Assembly: GCF_021729885.1 (NCBI RefSeq)
Contig: NZ_CP063401.1
Span: 434,001-498,000, forward strand
Direction of reading: 5' to 3'
DNA from: Devosia sp. SL43
GTDB taxonomy: Bacteria; Pseudomonadota; Alphaproteobacteria; Rhizobiales; Devosiaceae
DNA: 64,000 bases
The translations under genes were made by a program, and so were the position numbers. This document shows, piece by piece, positions 37,736-46,531 of the stretch (its first letter is position 1; the number at the start of each line of letters is the position of its first letter). The notes below the pieces were generated by a model. The model had not been told where the DNA came from and did no database searches. It was given only the letters and a program-made list of their open reading frames with translations.

Positions 37736-39097
37736 ATGCCGATCAATATCACCATGCCGGCGCTCTCTCCGACGATGGAAGAGGGCAAGCTCGCCAAGTG
37801 GCACGTCAAGGAGGGCGACAGCGTCTCTTCCGGTGACGTGATCGCTGAAATCGAAACCGACAAGGCCACGATGGAAGTCGAGGCCGTCGACGAGGGCAAG
37901 ATCGGCAAGATCCTGGTCGCCGAAGGCACCGAGAACGTCAAGGTCAACGCCGTCATCGCCGTGCTGCTGCAGGATGGCGAAAGCGCCGACGCGGCGGCTG
38001 CGCCCAAGACAGAAGCACCCAAGCCTGCTCCTGCCGCTGAAGCACCCAAGGCGGAGGCCCCCAAGGCCGCCGCCGCGCCGGCCCCGGCCGCGACCAACAG
38101 CAATTCCGGCAGCAGCGCTCCTGCTGCCGCGCCCGCTCCGGCCAAATCGGAAGGCGGCAAGACCTTTGCCTCGCCGCTCGCCCGCCGACTCGCCAAGGAA
38201 GCCGGCATCGACGTTTCCGCGATTTCCGGCTCCGGTCCCAAGGGCCGCGTCGTCAAATCCGATGTCGAAGCCGCCAAGTCCGGCAAGACCCCGCTCAAGG
38301 CCGCTGCCTCGGCTCCTGCCGCCACGCCCGCCGCTGGCGGCGCAGCGCCATCAGGGCTGACCAAAGCGCAAGTGCTCGCCCTCTATCCGGAAGGCAGCTA
38401 TGAGCTCGTGCCCAACGATGGCATGCGCAAGGTCGTCGCCGCACGCCTCACCGAATCCAAGCAGACCGTCCCGCACTTCTACCTGACGCTCGATTGCAAG
38501 ATCGATGCGCTGCTGGCCGCCCGCGAGCAGATCAACGCCGCCGCGCCCAAGGGCAAGGACGGCAAGCCAGGCTACAAGCTCTCGGTCAACGACTTCGTCA
38601 TGAAGGCCTGGGCCGTCGCCCTGCAGCGCGTGCCCACGGCCAACGCTACCTGGGCCGGCGACTCGATCCTCTACCACAAGCGCTCTGACGTCGCGGTTGC
38701 TGTGTCCGTGCCCGGCGGCCTGTTCACCCCGGTGGTCAAGTCCTGCGATACCAAGACGCTTCGCGAGATCTCCGAGGAGGTCAAGGATCTGGCCACTCGC
38801 GCCCGTGGCAAGAAGCTGGCGCCGCATGAATACCAGGGCGGTTCTACTTCGGTCTCCAACCTGGGCATGTTCGGCATCAAGGAATTCGCCGCCGTCATCA
38901 ACCCGCCGCATGGCACCATCCTCGCCGTCGGCGTGGGCGAAGAGCGCGTCTATGCCGACGCCGGCCAGGTCAAGATTGCCAACTTCATGACCGTGACCCT
39001 CTCCTGCGACCACCGCTCCGTCGACGGCGCCCTGGGCGCCGAGGTGCTCGGCGTGTTCAAGGGCCTGATCGAAAACCCGGTGATGATGCTGGCCTAA
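37736..39097 (+). CDS. pdhC: Dihydrolipoamide acetyltransferase (PDH E2)
   Basis: 453 residues: one lipoyl domain (1-80, lysine in [10 protein letters not shown]), an Ala/Pro-rich flexible linker (82-140), a peripheral subunit-binding domain (about 145-182, [19 protein letters not shown]) and a second linker. The catalytic domain contains [13 protein letters not shown], with the active-site His and Asp in HxxxDG. It forms the complex core and passes acetyl groups to CoA. Only one lipoyl domain is on E2; the second is on PdhB. Spacing to pdhB is 11 nt. Confidence 0.97.
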   Translation: MPINITMPALSPTMEEGKLAKWHVKEGDSVSSGDVIAEIETDKATMEVEAVDEGKIGKILVAEGTENVKVNAVIAVLLQDGESADAAAAPKTEAPKPAPAAEAPKAEAPKAAAAPAPAATNSNSGSSAPAAAPAPAKSEGGKTFASPLARRLAKEAGIDVSAISGSGPKGRVVKSDVEAAKSGKTPLKAAASAPAATPAAGGAAPSGLTKAQVLALYPEGSYELVPNDGMRKVVAARLTESKQTVPHFYLTLDCKIDALLAAREQINAAAPKGKDGKPGYKLSVNDFVMKAWAVALQRVPTANATWAGDSILYHKRSDVAVAVSVPGGLFTPVVKSCDTKTLREISEEVKDLATRARGKKLAPHEYQGGSTSVSNLGMFGIKEFAAVINPPHGTILAVGVGEERVYADAGQVKIANFMTVTLSCDHRSVDGALGAEVLGVFKGLIENPVMMLA

Positions 39098-39109
39098 GGG
39101 GCAGGGCGG

Positions 39110-39760
39110 ATGAAAATCATTCTTGCTTACGGCGACAGCCTGACCTTCGGCGCCAATCCGCAACCCGGTGGTCCGCGCCATGCCTATGACGATCGCTGGC
39201 CTACGGCCCTCGAAAAGGGACTAGGCGGCAAGGCGCGCGTCATTGCCGAAGGTTTGGGCGGCCGCACCACAGTCTCCGACGACTGGTATGCCAATGCCGA
39301 TCGCAACGGCGCCCGTATCCTGCCGACGCTGCTCGAGAGCCACTCGCCGCTCGACCTCGTCATCATCATGCTGGGCACCAACGACCTCAAGCCCGCCATC
39401 TGCGGCTCGGCGCTGGAGGCCTCGTTCGGCATGCGCCGGATGGTGCAGCTTATCCGGGGCCACTATGCGGGCAAGGGCGAAGCCGCGCCGCAGATCATCC
39501 TCGTGGCGCCGCCACTGCTCTGCGACAGCGACAATGCCGACATGATGGGCCATTTCGGTGGCTACGCCCATGGCCTCGAACAATCCAGCCAGTTCGCCAC
39601 TCACTATGCGCGCCGCGCACAGGAGTGGAATACCGGCTTCTTTGATGCCTCGACGGTGGCAAAGGCCGATCCGCTCGACGGCGTCCATCTCGACGCGACC
39701 AACACTCGCGCGATCGGCGAGGGGCTCGTGCCGGTCGTCAAATCCATGCTCTCGCTCTGA
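39110..39760 (+). CDS. SGNH/GDSL hydrolase (arylesterase-like)
   Basis: 216 residues, cytosolic. Block I AYGDSLTFG holds nucleophile S10, block II is GLGGRTT, block III is LGTNDLK with the oxyanion asparagine, and block V is DPLDGVHLDATN with catalytic Asp and His. Its relatives include arylesterases and acyl-CoA thioesterase-like enzymes. It sits 12 nt after pdhC and 27 nt before lpd; a GDSL hydrolase at this place recurs in Rhizobiales as I recall, suggesting a housekeeping role near the PDH genes that is not defined. Confidence 0.9.
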   Translation: MKIILAYGDSLTFGANPQPGGPRHAYDDRWPTALEKGLGGKARVIAEGLGGRTTVSDDWYANADRNGARILPTLLESHSPLDLVIIMLGTNDLKPAICGSALEASFGMRRMVQLIRGHYAGKGEAAPQIILVAPPLLCDSDNADMMGHFGGYAHGLEQSSQFATHYARRAQEWNTGFFDASTVAKADPLDGVHLDATNTRAIGEGLVPVVKSMLSL

Positions 39761-39787
39761 GAGCCAATCGACTTTCTGGAGGCCCAA

Positions 39788-41227
39788 ATGGCTGACCAAT
39801 ACGACCTTCTCGTCATCGGCGCCGGCCCGGGCGGCTATGTTGCCGCCATCCGCGGCGCGCAGCTCGGCATGAAGGTGGGCATCATCGAACGCGAGCACAT
39901 GGCCGGCATCTGCTCCAACTGGGGCTGCATCCCGACCAAGGCGCTGCTGCGTTCGGCCGAAATCTACGGCCATATGAGCCATGCCAAGGACTATGGCCTG
40001 ACTGTCGAGAAGTTCGGCGTGGACATCGACGGCGTGGTGAAGCGCTCCCGCGCCATCGCCGCGCAGATGAACAACGGCGTCCAGTTCCTCATGAAGAAGA
40101 ACAAGGTCGACATCATCTGGGGCGAGGCGGTCATCACCAAGCCCGGCGAGGTCAAGGTCGCGCCAACCAAGAAGGCCATCCAGCAGCCGCAGGTGCCGCC
40201 GCCCAAGAATGCGCTGGGCGAGGGGACCTATAAGGCCAGGAACATCATCATCGCCACCGGCGCCCGCCCGCGCGTGCTGCCCGGCATCGAACCCGATGGC
40301 GACAAGATCTGGACCTATTTCGAGGCGATGAAGCCGGCTGCCATGCCCAAGTCGCTGGTGGTCATGGGCTCTGGCGCCATCGGCGTCGAGTTCGCCTCCT
40401 TCTACCGCTCGATGGGCGCTGAAGTGACCATCATCGAACTGCTGCCGCAGATCATGCCGGTGGAAGACGCCGAGATTGCCGGTCTGGCGCGCAAGCGTCT
40501 CGAGAAGCGCGGCATCAAGATTCTGACGGGTGCCAAGGTCGCCAAGGTCGAAAAGACCAAGGATGGCGTCACCGCCCATGTCGAACTCAAGGACGGCAGC
40601 AAGCAGCAGATTTCCGGCGACAAGCTGATTTCGGCCGTCGGCGTGCAGTGCAACATCGAAGGCCTCGGCCTCGAAACGGTCGGCGTCAAGACCGAGCGCG
40701 GCGCCATCGTCATCGACCACTATGGCGCGACCAACGTTGCCGGCATCTGGGCCATTGGCGACGTCGCCGGCCCGCCGATGCTGGCGCACAAGGCCGAGCA
40801 TGAGGCGGTCATCACCGTCGAGAAGATCGCGGGCCTTAAGGTCCATGGCCTCGACAAGACCAAGGTGCCCGGCTGCACCTATTGCGAGCCGCAGGTGGCC
40901 AGCGTCGGCCTCACCGAAGCCAAGGCCAAAGAAGCCGGTCGCGAGATCAAGGTCGGTCGCTTCCCCTTCGTCGGCAACGGCAAGGCCATTGCGCTGGGCG
41001 AACCGGACGGACTGGTCAAGACCATCTTTGACGCCAAGACCGGCGAGCTGCTGGGTGCGCACATGGTTGGCGCCGAAGTGACCGAGTTGATCCAGGGCTT
41101 TGTGATCGCCATGAACCTCGAAACCACCGAGGAAGACCTGATACACACAATTTTCCCGCATCCGACATTGAGCGAAACGATGAAGGAAAGCGTTCTGGAT
41201 GCTTACGGGCTCGCGCTGAATATCTAG
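39788..41227 (+). CDS. lpdA: Dihydrolipoamide dehydrogenase (PDH E3)
   Basis: 479 residues, FAD- and NAD-dependent. The FAD Rossmann motif is IGAGPGGYVAAI; the redox disulfide is C42/C47 in ICSNWGCIPTK. The more usual sequence before it is GGTCLN, so GIC is a small variation that keeps CxxxxC. The NAD motif VVMGSGAIGVEFASFY and the C-terminal HPTLSETMKES active-site histidine-glutamate pair are present. The ATG follows CTGGAGG. It closes the PDH operon. Confidence 0.96.
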   Translation: MADQYDLLVIGAGPGGYVAAIRGAQLGMKVGIIEREHMAGICSNWGCIPTKALLRSAEIYGHMSHAKDYGLTVEKFGVDIDGVVKRSRAIAAQMNNGVQFLMKKNKVDIIWGEAVITKPGEVKVAPTKKAIQQPQVPPPKNALGEGTYKARNIIIATGARPRVLPGIEPDGDKIWTYFEAMKPAAMPKSLVVMGSGAIGVEFASFYRSMGAEVTIIELLPQIMPVEDAEIAGLARKRLEKRGIKILTGAKVAKVEKTKDGVTAHVELKDGSKQQISGDKLISAVGVQCNIEGLGLETVGVKTERGAIVIDHYGATNVAGIWAIGDVAGPPMLAHKAEHEAVITVEKIAGLKVHGLDKTKVPGCTYCEPQVASVGLTEAKAKEAGREIKVGRFPFVGNGKAIALGEPDGLVKTIFDAKTGELLGAHMVGAEVTELIQGFVIAMNLETTEEDLIHTIFPHPTLSETMKESVLDAYGLALNI

Positions 41228-41266
41228 CGCGGCCATCCCAAGGGCATCACACAAGGAGTTATCCAC

Positions 41267-42307
41267 ATGGTCAAGGCGATCCAAGTCGGCCTGGGACACT
41301 GGGGATTCAGCTGGACCAAGGAAGTTATCCCCAAAGTTCCCAACATTCACATGGTGGGCTACGTGGACAGCAATCCCGAGGCCATCAGGCGTGTCCAGAC
41401 GGAACTTGGCATCGACGAGAAGCGCTGCTTTCTGAGCCTCGAAGAAGCGGCCAAGGGCGTCGAGGCAGATCTCGCCATCTGCACTTTGCGGACCGAAGCG
41501 CATTATCCGGTGGTCAAGCGCTGCCTGGAACTGGGCTTCAACGTCATCGTCGAAAAGCCCTTCGCCTCGACCATCGCCCAGGCCAAGGAGCTGGTCGCCA
41601 TCGCCAAGGCCAATGGTCGCGTGCTGATGGTCAGCCAGAACTACCGCTTCCAGCCGGCACCGATTGCGGCCGCCGAGCTGATCGGCGCGCAGAGGTTCGG
41701 GCCAGTGAACCTGGTGTCCATCGATTTCCGCCGCCACGCGCCGAGCCAGGGCTATCGCTATTGGGACATGCCCGATCCGTTGCTGGCCGACATGTCGATC
41801 CACCATTTCGACCTGATGCGCATGGTGCTGGGCGACGAGCCCAAGCGCGTCTCCTGCCGCACCTGGAATCCAGATTCCAGCCCCTTCGGGCATCACCCCA
41901 TCGGCGTAGCGACCCTCGAATTCGAGAAGGGCACCATCGTGTCCTACCGCGGCTCATGGATGAGCAGCGGCCCCGTGACACCGTGGGCTGGCGAATGGAC
42001 CATGGATTGTTCGGAAGGCGAGATCATCTGGAGCTCGCGCGATCACTTCATGGGCAAGGCCGGGCCGGACAAGCTGAGCCTCCGCCAGCGCGACGGCGAA
42101 GCCGTGCCGTTCGCGCTGGAGCCGATCGAGCTCGCCGACCGCACCGGCACGCTGGGCGCCATTGCCAAGGTCATCGAGACCGGCTCAATTCCCGCGCGCT
42201 TCAGCTCGGGCGAAGATAATCTACATTCGCTTGCGCTGGTGCAGGCAACCATCACATCCGCATCACGCGGCGGCGAATGGGTCGAAATCGCGGAGATCAT
42301 GCAATGA
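41267..42307 (+). CDS. Gfo/Idh/MocA-family oxidoreductase
   Basis: 346 residues; AAGGAG precedes the ATG. The N-terminal Rossmann domain (QVGLGHWGFSWTKEV; GYVDSNPEA) binds NAD(P). The conserved EKPFA (about 92-96) carries the catalytic lysine, and the C-terminal alpha/beta substrate domain begins near residue 125 and includes MSIHHFDLMRMVLGDEPKRV. Members oxidise sugars or inositols, or act on other polyols. No sugar transporter or partner is adjacent; it lies between lpd and a family D repeat. Substrate unknown. Confidence 0.9.
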   Translation: MVKAIQVGLGHWGFSWTKEVIPKVPNIHMVGYVDSNPEAIRRVQTELGIDEKRCFLSLEEAAKGVEADLAICTLRTEAHYPVVKRCLELGFNVIVEKPFASTIAQAKELVAIAKANGRVLMVSQNYRFQPAPIAAAELIGAQRFGPVNLVSIDFRRHAPSQGYRYWDMPDPLLADMSIHHFDLMRMVLGDEPKRVSCRTWNPDSSPFGHHPIGVATLEFEKGTIVSYRGSWMSSGPVTPWAGEWTMDCSEGEIIWSSRDHFMGKAGPDKLSLRQRDGEAVPFALEPIELADRTGTLGAIAKVIETGSIPARFSSGEDNLHSLALVQATITSASRGGEWVEIAEIMQ

Positions 42308-42345
42308 TGCATGGTCCCAACCACGGTGTCGTTCCTACCCACGAT

Positions 42346-42444
42346 GTCATTCCGGCGAAGGCCGGAATCCAAATCCGGTGGGTTCCGTTGACTCAGAGCA
42401 TGGGGCTACCACCGGACATGGATCCCGGCCTTCGCCGGGATGAC
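42346..42444. repeat. Intergenic inverted repeat, family D
   Basis: Arms 42346-42381 and 42409-42444 form an imperfect 36-nt inverted pair containing GTCATTCCGGCGAAGGCCGG and its complement GGCCTTCGCCGGGATGAC, around a 27-nt centre. The GTCAT...CGGCGAAGGCCGG core is a style of palindromic repeat frequent in Rhizobiales intergenic DNA. It occupies most of the 169-nt gap between the oxidoreductase and the first GlsB-like gene. Confidence 0.8.
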
Positions 42445-42476
42445 CCGGTGATTGACGAGCATTTGGAGCACAGAAT

Positions 42477-42734
42477 ATGAGCGTCGGAACACAAGAACTC
42501 CTGATATTCCTGGGCATCGGCCTCGTTGCCGGCTGGTTGGCCGGCCTCGTGCTGGGCGGCGGCGGCTTGCTGCGCAACCTGATCGTCGGCGTCATCGGTG
42601 CCTTTGTTGGCGGCTGGCTGCTGTCGGTGGCCAATATTTCGCTGCCTGTCGGCAATGTGCTGGTCAGCCAGATCATCACTGCCACGATTGGTGCTATTGT
42701 CGTGATTGCGGTCGCACGAGTCATCGCGCGATAA
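42477..42734 (+). CDS. GlsB/YeaQ/YmgE-family small membrane protein
   Basis: 85 residues with three membrane helices and the family's glycine pattern: IGLVAGWLAGLVLGGGGLLRNLIVGVIGAF with VGGWLL, then an ATIGAIVVIAVAR helix. Known as transglycosylase-associated or stress-response membrane proteins; biochemical function unclear. It is the first of two tandem paralogues between lpd and lipA. Confidence 0.9.
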   Translation: MSVGTQELLIFLGIGLVAGWLAGLVLGGGGLLRNLIVGVIGAFVGGWLLSVANISLPVGNVLVSQIITATIGAIVVIAVARVIAR

Positions 42735-42801
42735 GGGCAGGGGCCTTGAAGCGGCGCGAGCGAGACGCGATATCTCGCGCGAGAGCTTCAGGGGACGAAA
42801 C

Positions 42802-43101
42802 ATGGCACTACCAGAACGGCAAACCACGGGCGGCGGCTTCACCATGGGTGGGAACAACAACAGGGCGATGATCTTTTTCGTCGCCATAGGCCTGCTGGCG
42901 GGGTGGCTTGCCAGCTGGATCGTCGGAGGCGGCGGCCTGATCACCTACCTCATCAGCGGTGTGATCGGTTCGTTCGTCGGAGGGTATCTGTTCACGGCGC
43001 TGCGGGTCGATCTCGGTATCCGCAACGATCTGGCCCGCCAGATCGTGACCTCGACGGTCGGCGCCATTATCGTCGTGATTATCGCACGGCTGATTGCATA
43101 A
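42802..43101 (+). CDS. GlsB/YeaQ/YmgE-family small membrane protein, second copy
   Basis: 99 residues from ATG 42802, preceded by AGGGGA. After a 22-residue polar N terminus ([19 protein letters not shown]) it has the same three-helix body as its neighbour ([48 protein letters not shown]). The two copies clearly arose by duplication but differ in N terminus and in the middle loop. The lipA GTG lies 14 nt downstream. Confidence 0.9.
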   Translation: MALPERQTTGGGFTMGGNNNRAMIFFVAIGLLAGWLASWIVGGGGLITYLISGVIGSFVGGYLFTALRVDLGIRNDLARQIVTSTVGAIIVVIIARLIA

Positions 43102-43114
43102 GGACTCCACTTCC

Positions 43115-44068
43115 GTGGTCACTCTGATCGACAATTCGGCGCTCAAGCCTCGCCATCCCGAAAAGGCCAACCGGCCCGACAGCGTGGTGCTGCGCAAGCC
43201 CGACTGGATCCGCGTCAAGGCGCCGGGCTCCCCGATCTACAAGGAAACCCAGCAAATCGTGCGCGAGCACGGGCTGGTGACGGTCTGCGAAGAGGCCGGC
43301 TGTCCCAATATCGGGGAATGCTGGTCCAAGAAGCACGCCACCATGATGATCATGGGTGAAATCTGCACCCGCGCCTGCGCCTTCTGCAACGTCCGCACCG
43401 GCATGCCCGGGCCACTGGATGCCAGCGAGCCCGAAAAGGTCGCCAGCGCCGTGCAGAAGCTCGGCCTGGAGCATGTGGTGATCACCTCGGTCGACCGCGA
43501 CGACCTCGCCGACGGCGGCGCCCGGCATTTTGCCGACGTGATCCTGGCCATCCGCGCGAAGAATCCGCGCACAACCATCGAAATCCTGACGCCGGACTTC
43601 CTGCGCAAGGACGGGGCACTGGAGATCGTCGTGGCCGCCAAGCCCGACGTGTTCAACCACAACCTCGAGACCGTGCCATCCAAGTATCTCAAGGTCCGTC
43701 CGGGCGCCCGCTACTTCCACTCGATCCGCTTGCTGCAGAAGGTCAAGGAACTCGATCCGACCATGTTCACCAAGTCCGGCATCATGGTCGGCCTGGGCGA
43801 AGAGCGGAACGAAGTCCTCCAACTGATGGATGACTTGCGTTCGGCCGATGTCGATTTCCTCACCATCGGTCAGTACCTGCAGCCGACCAAGAAGCACTAT
43901 CCGCTACAGCGCTTCGTGACACCGGACGAGTTCAAGTCCTACGCCACCGTCGCCACCGCTAAGGGCTTCTCACTGGTCTCGTCCAGCCCCCTGACCCGTT
44001 CGTCGCATCACGCCGGCGAGGATTTTGCCGCACTCAAGGCCGCCCGCATGGCCAAGCTGGGTCATTGA
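43115..44068 (+). CDS. lipA: Lipoyl synthase
   Basis: 317 residues from GTG 43115 with AAGGA 9 nt upstream; a TTG at 43094 inside the previous gene is less likely. LipA is a radical-SAM enzyme that inserts two sulfurs into octanoyl groups on lipoyl domains. The auxiliary cluster cysteines are C58, C63 and C69 ([12 protein letters not shown]); the radical-SAM cluster is C84, C88, C91 (CTRACAFC); the C-terminal [11 protein letters not shown] supplies the RSSxH serine ligand. It modifies the PdhB and PdhC domains encoded upstream. Its stop overlaps the next ATG by 1 nt. Confidence 0.97.
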   Translation: MVTLIDNSALKPRHPEKANRPDSVVLRKPDWIRVKAPGSPIYKETQQIVREHGLVTVCEEAGCPNIGECWSKKHATMMIMGEICTRACAFCNVRTGMPGPLDASEPEKVASAVQKLGLEHVVITSVDRDDLADGGARHFADVILAIRAKNPRTTIEILTPDFLRKDGALEIVVAAKPDVFNHNLETVPSKYLKVRPGARYFHSIRLLQKVKELDPTMFTKSGIMVGLGEERNEVLQLMDDLRSADVDFLTIGQYLQPTKKHYPLQRFVTPDEFKSYATVATAKGFSLVSSSPLTRSSHHAGEDFAALKAARMAKLGH

Positions 44069-44511
44069 TGAAACGCTTCTTCGAGCGGCACGTGCCGCAC
44101 CTGCCGCAGCGCATGTTCGAGATCGTCGCCGACCTCGCCGACTACCCGCGCTTCATTCCCAATGTGAAGGGCATGGAGGTCCGGCCGGACCCGGCTGCCC
44201 ACGGGGCCGACATCCGCCTCGCCAAGATGACGCTGTTCTTCGGCCCCATCACCCAAGCCTATACTAGCCGCGTGGTAGCCGATCCGCAGGCGCTGACCAT
44301 CAAGGCCAAGGCGGTCGACGGCCCTTTCGCCTATCTCGACAGCGTCTGGAGCTTCGAGCCCGAAGGCATGGGCACCCGCGTCCGCTTCGAGGTCGACTTC
44401 AAGATTTCCAATCCGCTGATCGCAGCCGTGGCGGAGCCCGCTTTTGCCGCCAAGCAGGACGAGATCATGCAAGCATTTGCCGATGAGGCCGATCAGCGGT
44501 TCGGGGACTAG
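44068..44511 (+). CDS. COQ10/RatA-family START-like protein
   Basis: 147 residues, polyketide-cyclase/SRPBCC fold: FFERHVPHLPQRMFEIVADL, DYPRFIPNVKGMEV, then GPFAYLDSVWSFEPEG and a C-terminal helix AFAAKQDEIMQAFADEADQR. The eukaryotic COQ10 homologue binds ubiquinone; the E. coli homologue RatA was described as a ribosome-association toxin. Next to lipA in an alphaproteobacterium the quinone/lipid-binding role is more plausible than a toxin role, and no RatB-like partner is adjacent. A family B repeat follows. Confidence 0.9.
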   Translation: MKRFFERHVPHLPQRMFEIVADLADYPRFIPNVKGMEVRPDPAAHGADIRLAKMTLFFGPITQAYTSRVVADPQALTIKAKAVDGPFAYLDSVWSFEPEGMGTRVRFEVDFKISNPLIAAVAEPAFAAKQDEIMQAFADEADQRFGD

Positions 44512-44520
44512 ATCCGGGGC

Positions 44521-44642
44521 CACGCCCTCGTGGTTCGAGGCTCGCGACGGCTCGCACCTCACCATGAGGGCTACTGCTACTCCGAGCTAACAAAGGCCCT
44601 CATGGTGAGGTGCGCTTCTTCAGCGCCTCGAACCACGAGGGC
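44521..44642. repeat. Intergenic inverted repeat, family B copy 2
   Basis: Arms 44521-44570 and 44597-44642 match those of the element at 34188-34338, including CACGCCCTCGTGGTTCGAGG and CTCACCATGAGG, while the 26-nt centre is unrelated and shorter. It fills the gap between the convergent COQ10-like and CinA-like genes. Confidence 0.88.
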
Positions 44643-44653
44643 ACGATCGTCGC

Positions 44654-45160
44654 CTAGTCCTCGTCGCTGGTCAGCACCTGCACCACCAGCTCCAGCGCGG
44701 CCCTGACGCTGGCCTTGCGGATTTCCTCGCGGCCGATATCGCCGAAATTGTGCTCGATGACGACAGTGGCCAGTTCCGACGACACAGCGACATAGACCAG
44801 CCCGATCGGCTTTTTCTCACTGCCGCCGTCCGGACCGGCAATACCCGTCACGGCCACGGCATAGTCGACATGGGCAGTGTTGCGGGCCCCATCGGCCATA
44901 GCACGGGCGACTTGATTGCTCACAGCGCCATAATCGCGGATCAGCCGGGCCTGCACATGGATCATGCGCGACTTGGCGGTATTGGCATAGGTGACGTAGC
45001 CGCCATAGAACGCGGCCGAGGAGCCGGGAATGTCGGTTAGCGCCGTGGCAATCATACCGCCGGTGCAGCTTTCGGCAGTAACGATGGTTTCCTTGGTCCC
45101 CTTGAGGAGGTCGATGATCTGCTTTGCCGGATCGACGGCTTTCTCTGGTGCCTTGGCCAT
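44654..45160 (-). CDS. CinA C-terminal-domain protein (nicotinamide-nucleotide amidase type)
   Basis: 168 residues comprising only the amidase half of CinA. Signature segments are TAESCTGGMIATALTDIPGS (with the conserved serine and cysteine region), FYGGYVTYAN and VTGIAGPDGGSEKKPIGLVYVA. PncC enzymes deamidate NMN to nicotinic acid mononucleotide in the pyridine nucleotide cycle. The N-terminal COG1058 domain is absent. It shares one base with the ispDF stop, so it is coupled downstream of it. Confidence 0.92.
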   Translation of the reverse strand: MAKAPEKAVDPAKQIIDLLKGTKETIVTAESCTGGMIATALTDIPGSSAAFYGGYVTYANTAKSRMIHVQARLIRDYGAVSNQVARAMADGARNTAHVDYAVAVTGIAGPDGGSEKKPIGLVYVAVSSELATVVIEHNFGDIGREEIRKASVRAALELVVQVLTSDED

Positions 45161-46353
45161 CAGTCGACCCTCGGCAGTTCAACACTTGCGCTTGCCATCG
45201 CCACGATACCTTCCTCCCGCCCGGTAAACCCGAGCTGCTCGCTTGTCGTTGCCTTGATCGCGATCCTTGTCGTCGCGATCTCAAGTGTTTCGGCAATGAC
45301 CTCCCTCATCGCCGGCACGTGTTGAGCGATCCTCGGCGCTTCGCAGACGATTGTCACGTCAAGATTGACAATCCGCCCGCCGGCTTGCGCGACAAGACCT
45401 CCAGCATGCTTGAGAAACACCGTTGAGGCGGCACCTTTCCACTGCATGTCCGAGGGTGGAAAATGCACCCCGATATCGCCCTCGCCGATGGCGCCAAGAA
45501 TGGCGTCGGTCAGCGCATGCAAAGCCACGTCTGCATCCGAATGCCCCTTAAGCTTGGCCTTGTGCGGAATGCGGACCCCGCCCAGCCAGACGGCATCGCC
45601 GGGCTCGAACGGATGGACGTCAAAGCCCGTGCCAACGCGGGTTTCCATGGGCAAATCTCCGGACAGGATGCGCTCGGCGCGAGCAAAATCTTCGGGGTGG
45701 GTAATCTTGATATTGTCGCGGTCTCCCGTCACCAAGGCGACGCGCAATCCTGCCCATTCGGCGATTTCGGCATCGTCGGTGAACTGCCGGTTGCGGATCG
45801 TTGAGGCCCGCATATGCGCCGAGAATATCTGGCCAAAGCGAAAGCCCTGCGGGGTCTGTGCTGCCAGCAGCTGCTTGCGATCTTCGGTCGTCGCTACCTG
45901 CTGCCCGTCGAGGCTGCGCTTGATCGTGTCCGTGACGGGCAATGCGGGCAGGGCGCCGTCGAATTCACCAAGCGCGGCAATGACATCGCCGATAACCTGC
46001 GGTGATGCGAATGGCCGCGCCGCATCCTGGATCAGCACGAAGTCGGGGCGAATAGGCGCCAGTGCCTTCAAACCCTCCAGCACCGACCCCTGCCGCGTCT
46101 CCGCGCCGATGACCGGCGGCATCATGCGCTCGTCGACGAGGCCAAGTTCTTCATATCGCGCCACGTGATCGGGATGGATGACCGCAACAACCCGAGAAAT
46201 CTGCGGCAAAGCGAGGAATGCCTGGACGGTTTGCGCCAGAACGGGCTTGCCGCCAATCCTGCGATACTGCTTGGGATCAAGGGCGGCGCCAACGCTGGCC
46301 CGCTCGCCCTTGCCTGCGGCGACGATAATGACGGCTATAGATTTCTGACGCAT
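45160..46353 (-). CDS. ispDF: Bifunctional IspD/IspF (MEP cytidylyltransferase and MECDP synthase)
   Basis: 397 residues from ATG 46353; ATG 46386 would add 11 residues. The IspD half (about 1-230) has the CTP loop IIVAAGKGERASVG, KQYRRIGGKPVLAQT and IQDAARPFAS. The IspF half (about 240-397) has RVGTGFDVHPF (metal Asp and His), KLKGHSDADVALHALTDAIL and VHFPPSD. The fusion is usual in alphaproteobacteria and covers steps 3 and 5 of the MEP isoprenoid pathway. It diverges from dusB across 178 nt. Confidence 0.96.
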   Translation of the reverse strand: MRQKSIAVIIVAAGKGERASVGAALDPKQYRRIGGKPVLAQTVQAFLALPQISRVVAVIHPDHVARYEELGLVDERMMPPVIGAETRQGSVLEGLKALAPIRPDFVLIQDAARPFASPQVIGDVIAALGEFDGALPALPVTDTIKRSLDGQQVATTEDRKQLLAAQTPQGFRFGQIFSAHMRASTIRNRQFTDDAEIAEWAGLRVALVTGDRDNIKITHPEDFARAERILSGDLPMETRVGTGFDVHPFEPGDAVWLGGVRIPHKAKLKGHSDADVALHALTDAILGAIGEGDIGVHFPPSDMQWKGAASTVFLKHAGGLVAQAGGRIVNLDVTIVCEAPRIAQHVPAMREVIAETLEIATTRIAIKATTSEQLGFTGREEGIVAMASASVELPRVD

Positions 46354-46531
46354 GGAAGGCGGGAACTCGAGACTTGAAAACGTCATGTTTTCTTGGTCTA
46401 GCGCCGGTACCGGCATGCGGCAAGTGCAGGGCTGCCGCACCGTCGCTCTCGCCATTTAAGGTGTTGCGCTGGCAGTTGTTTTGACTATTGTGCAGGCAAT
46501 CTTTTCGAAATGACCATTTCTGGGGCAGTTT

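Noticed and set aside
39221..41896. A very long open frame (about 890 codons) on the minus strand opposite the SGNH, lpd and oxidoreductase genes
   Set aside because: It is the antisense shadow of three well-supported genes; its product is low-complexity His/Asp/Gly-rich with no domain, as expected from GC-rich third positions.
44068..44511. RatA-family gene considered as a toxin of a toxin-antitoxin system
   Set aside because: No antitoxin-like partner is adjacent, and the lipA neighbourhood in alphaproteobacteria fits a COQ10-type quinone-binding role better.
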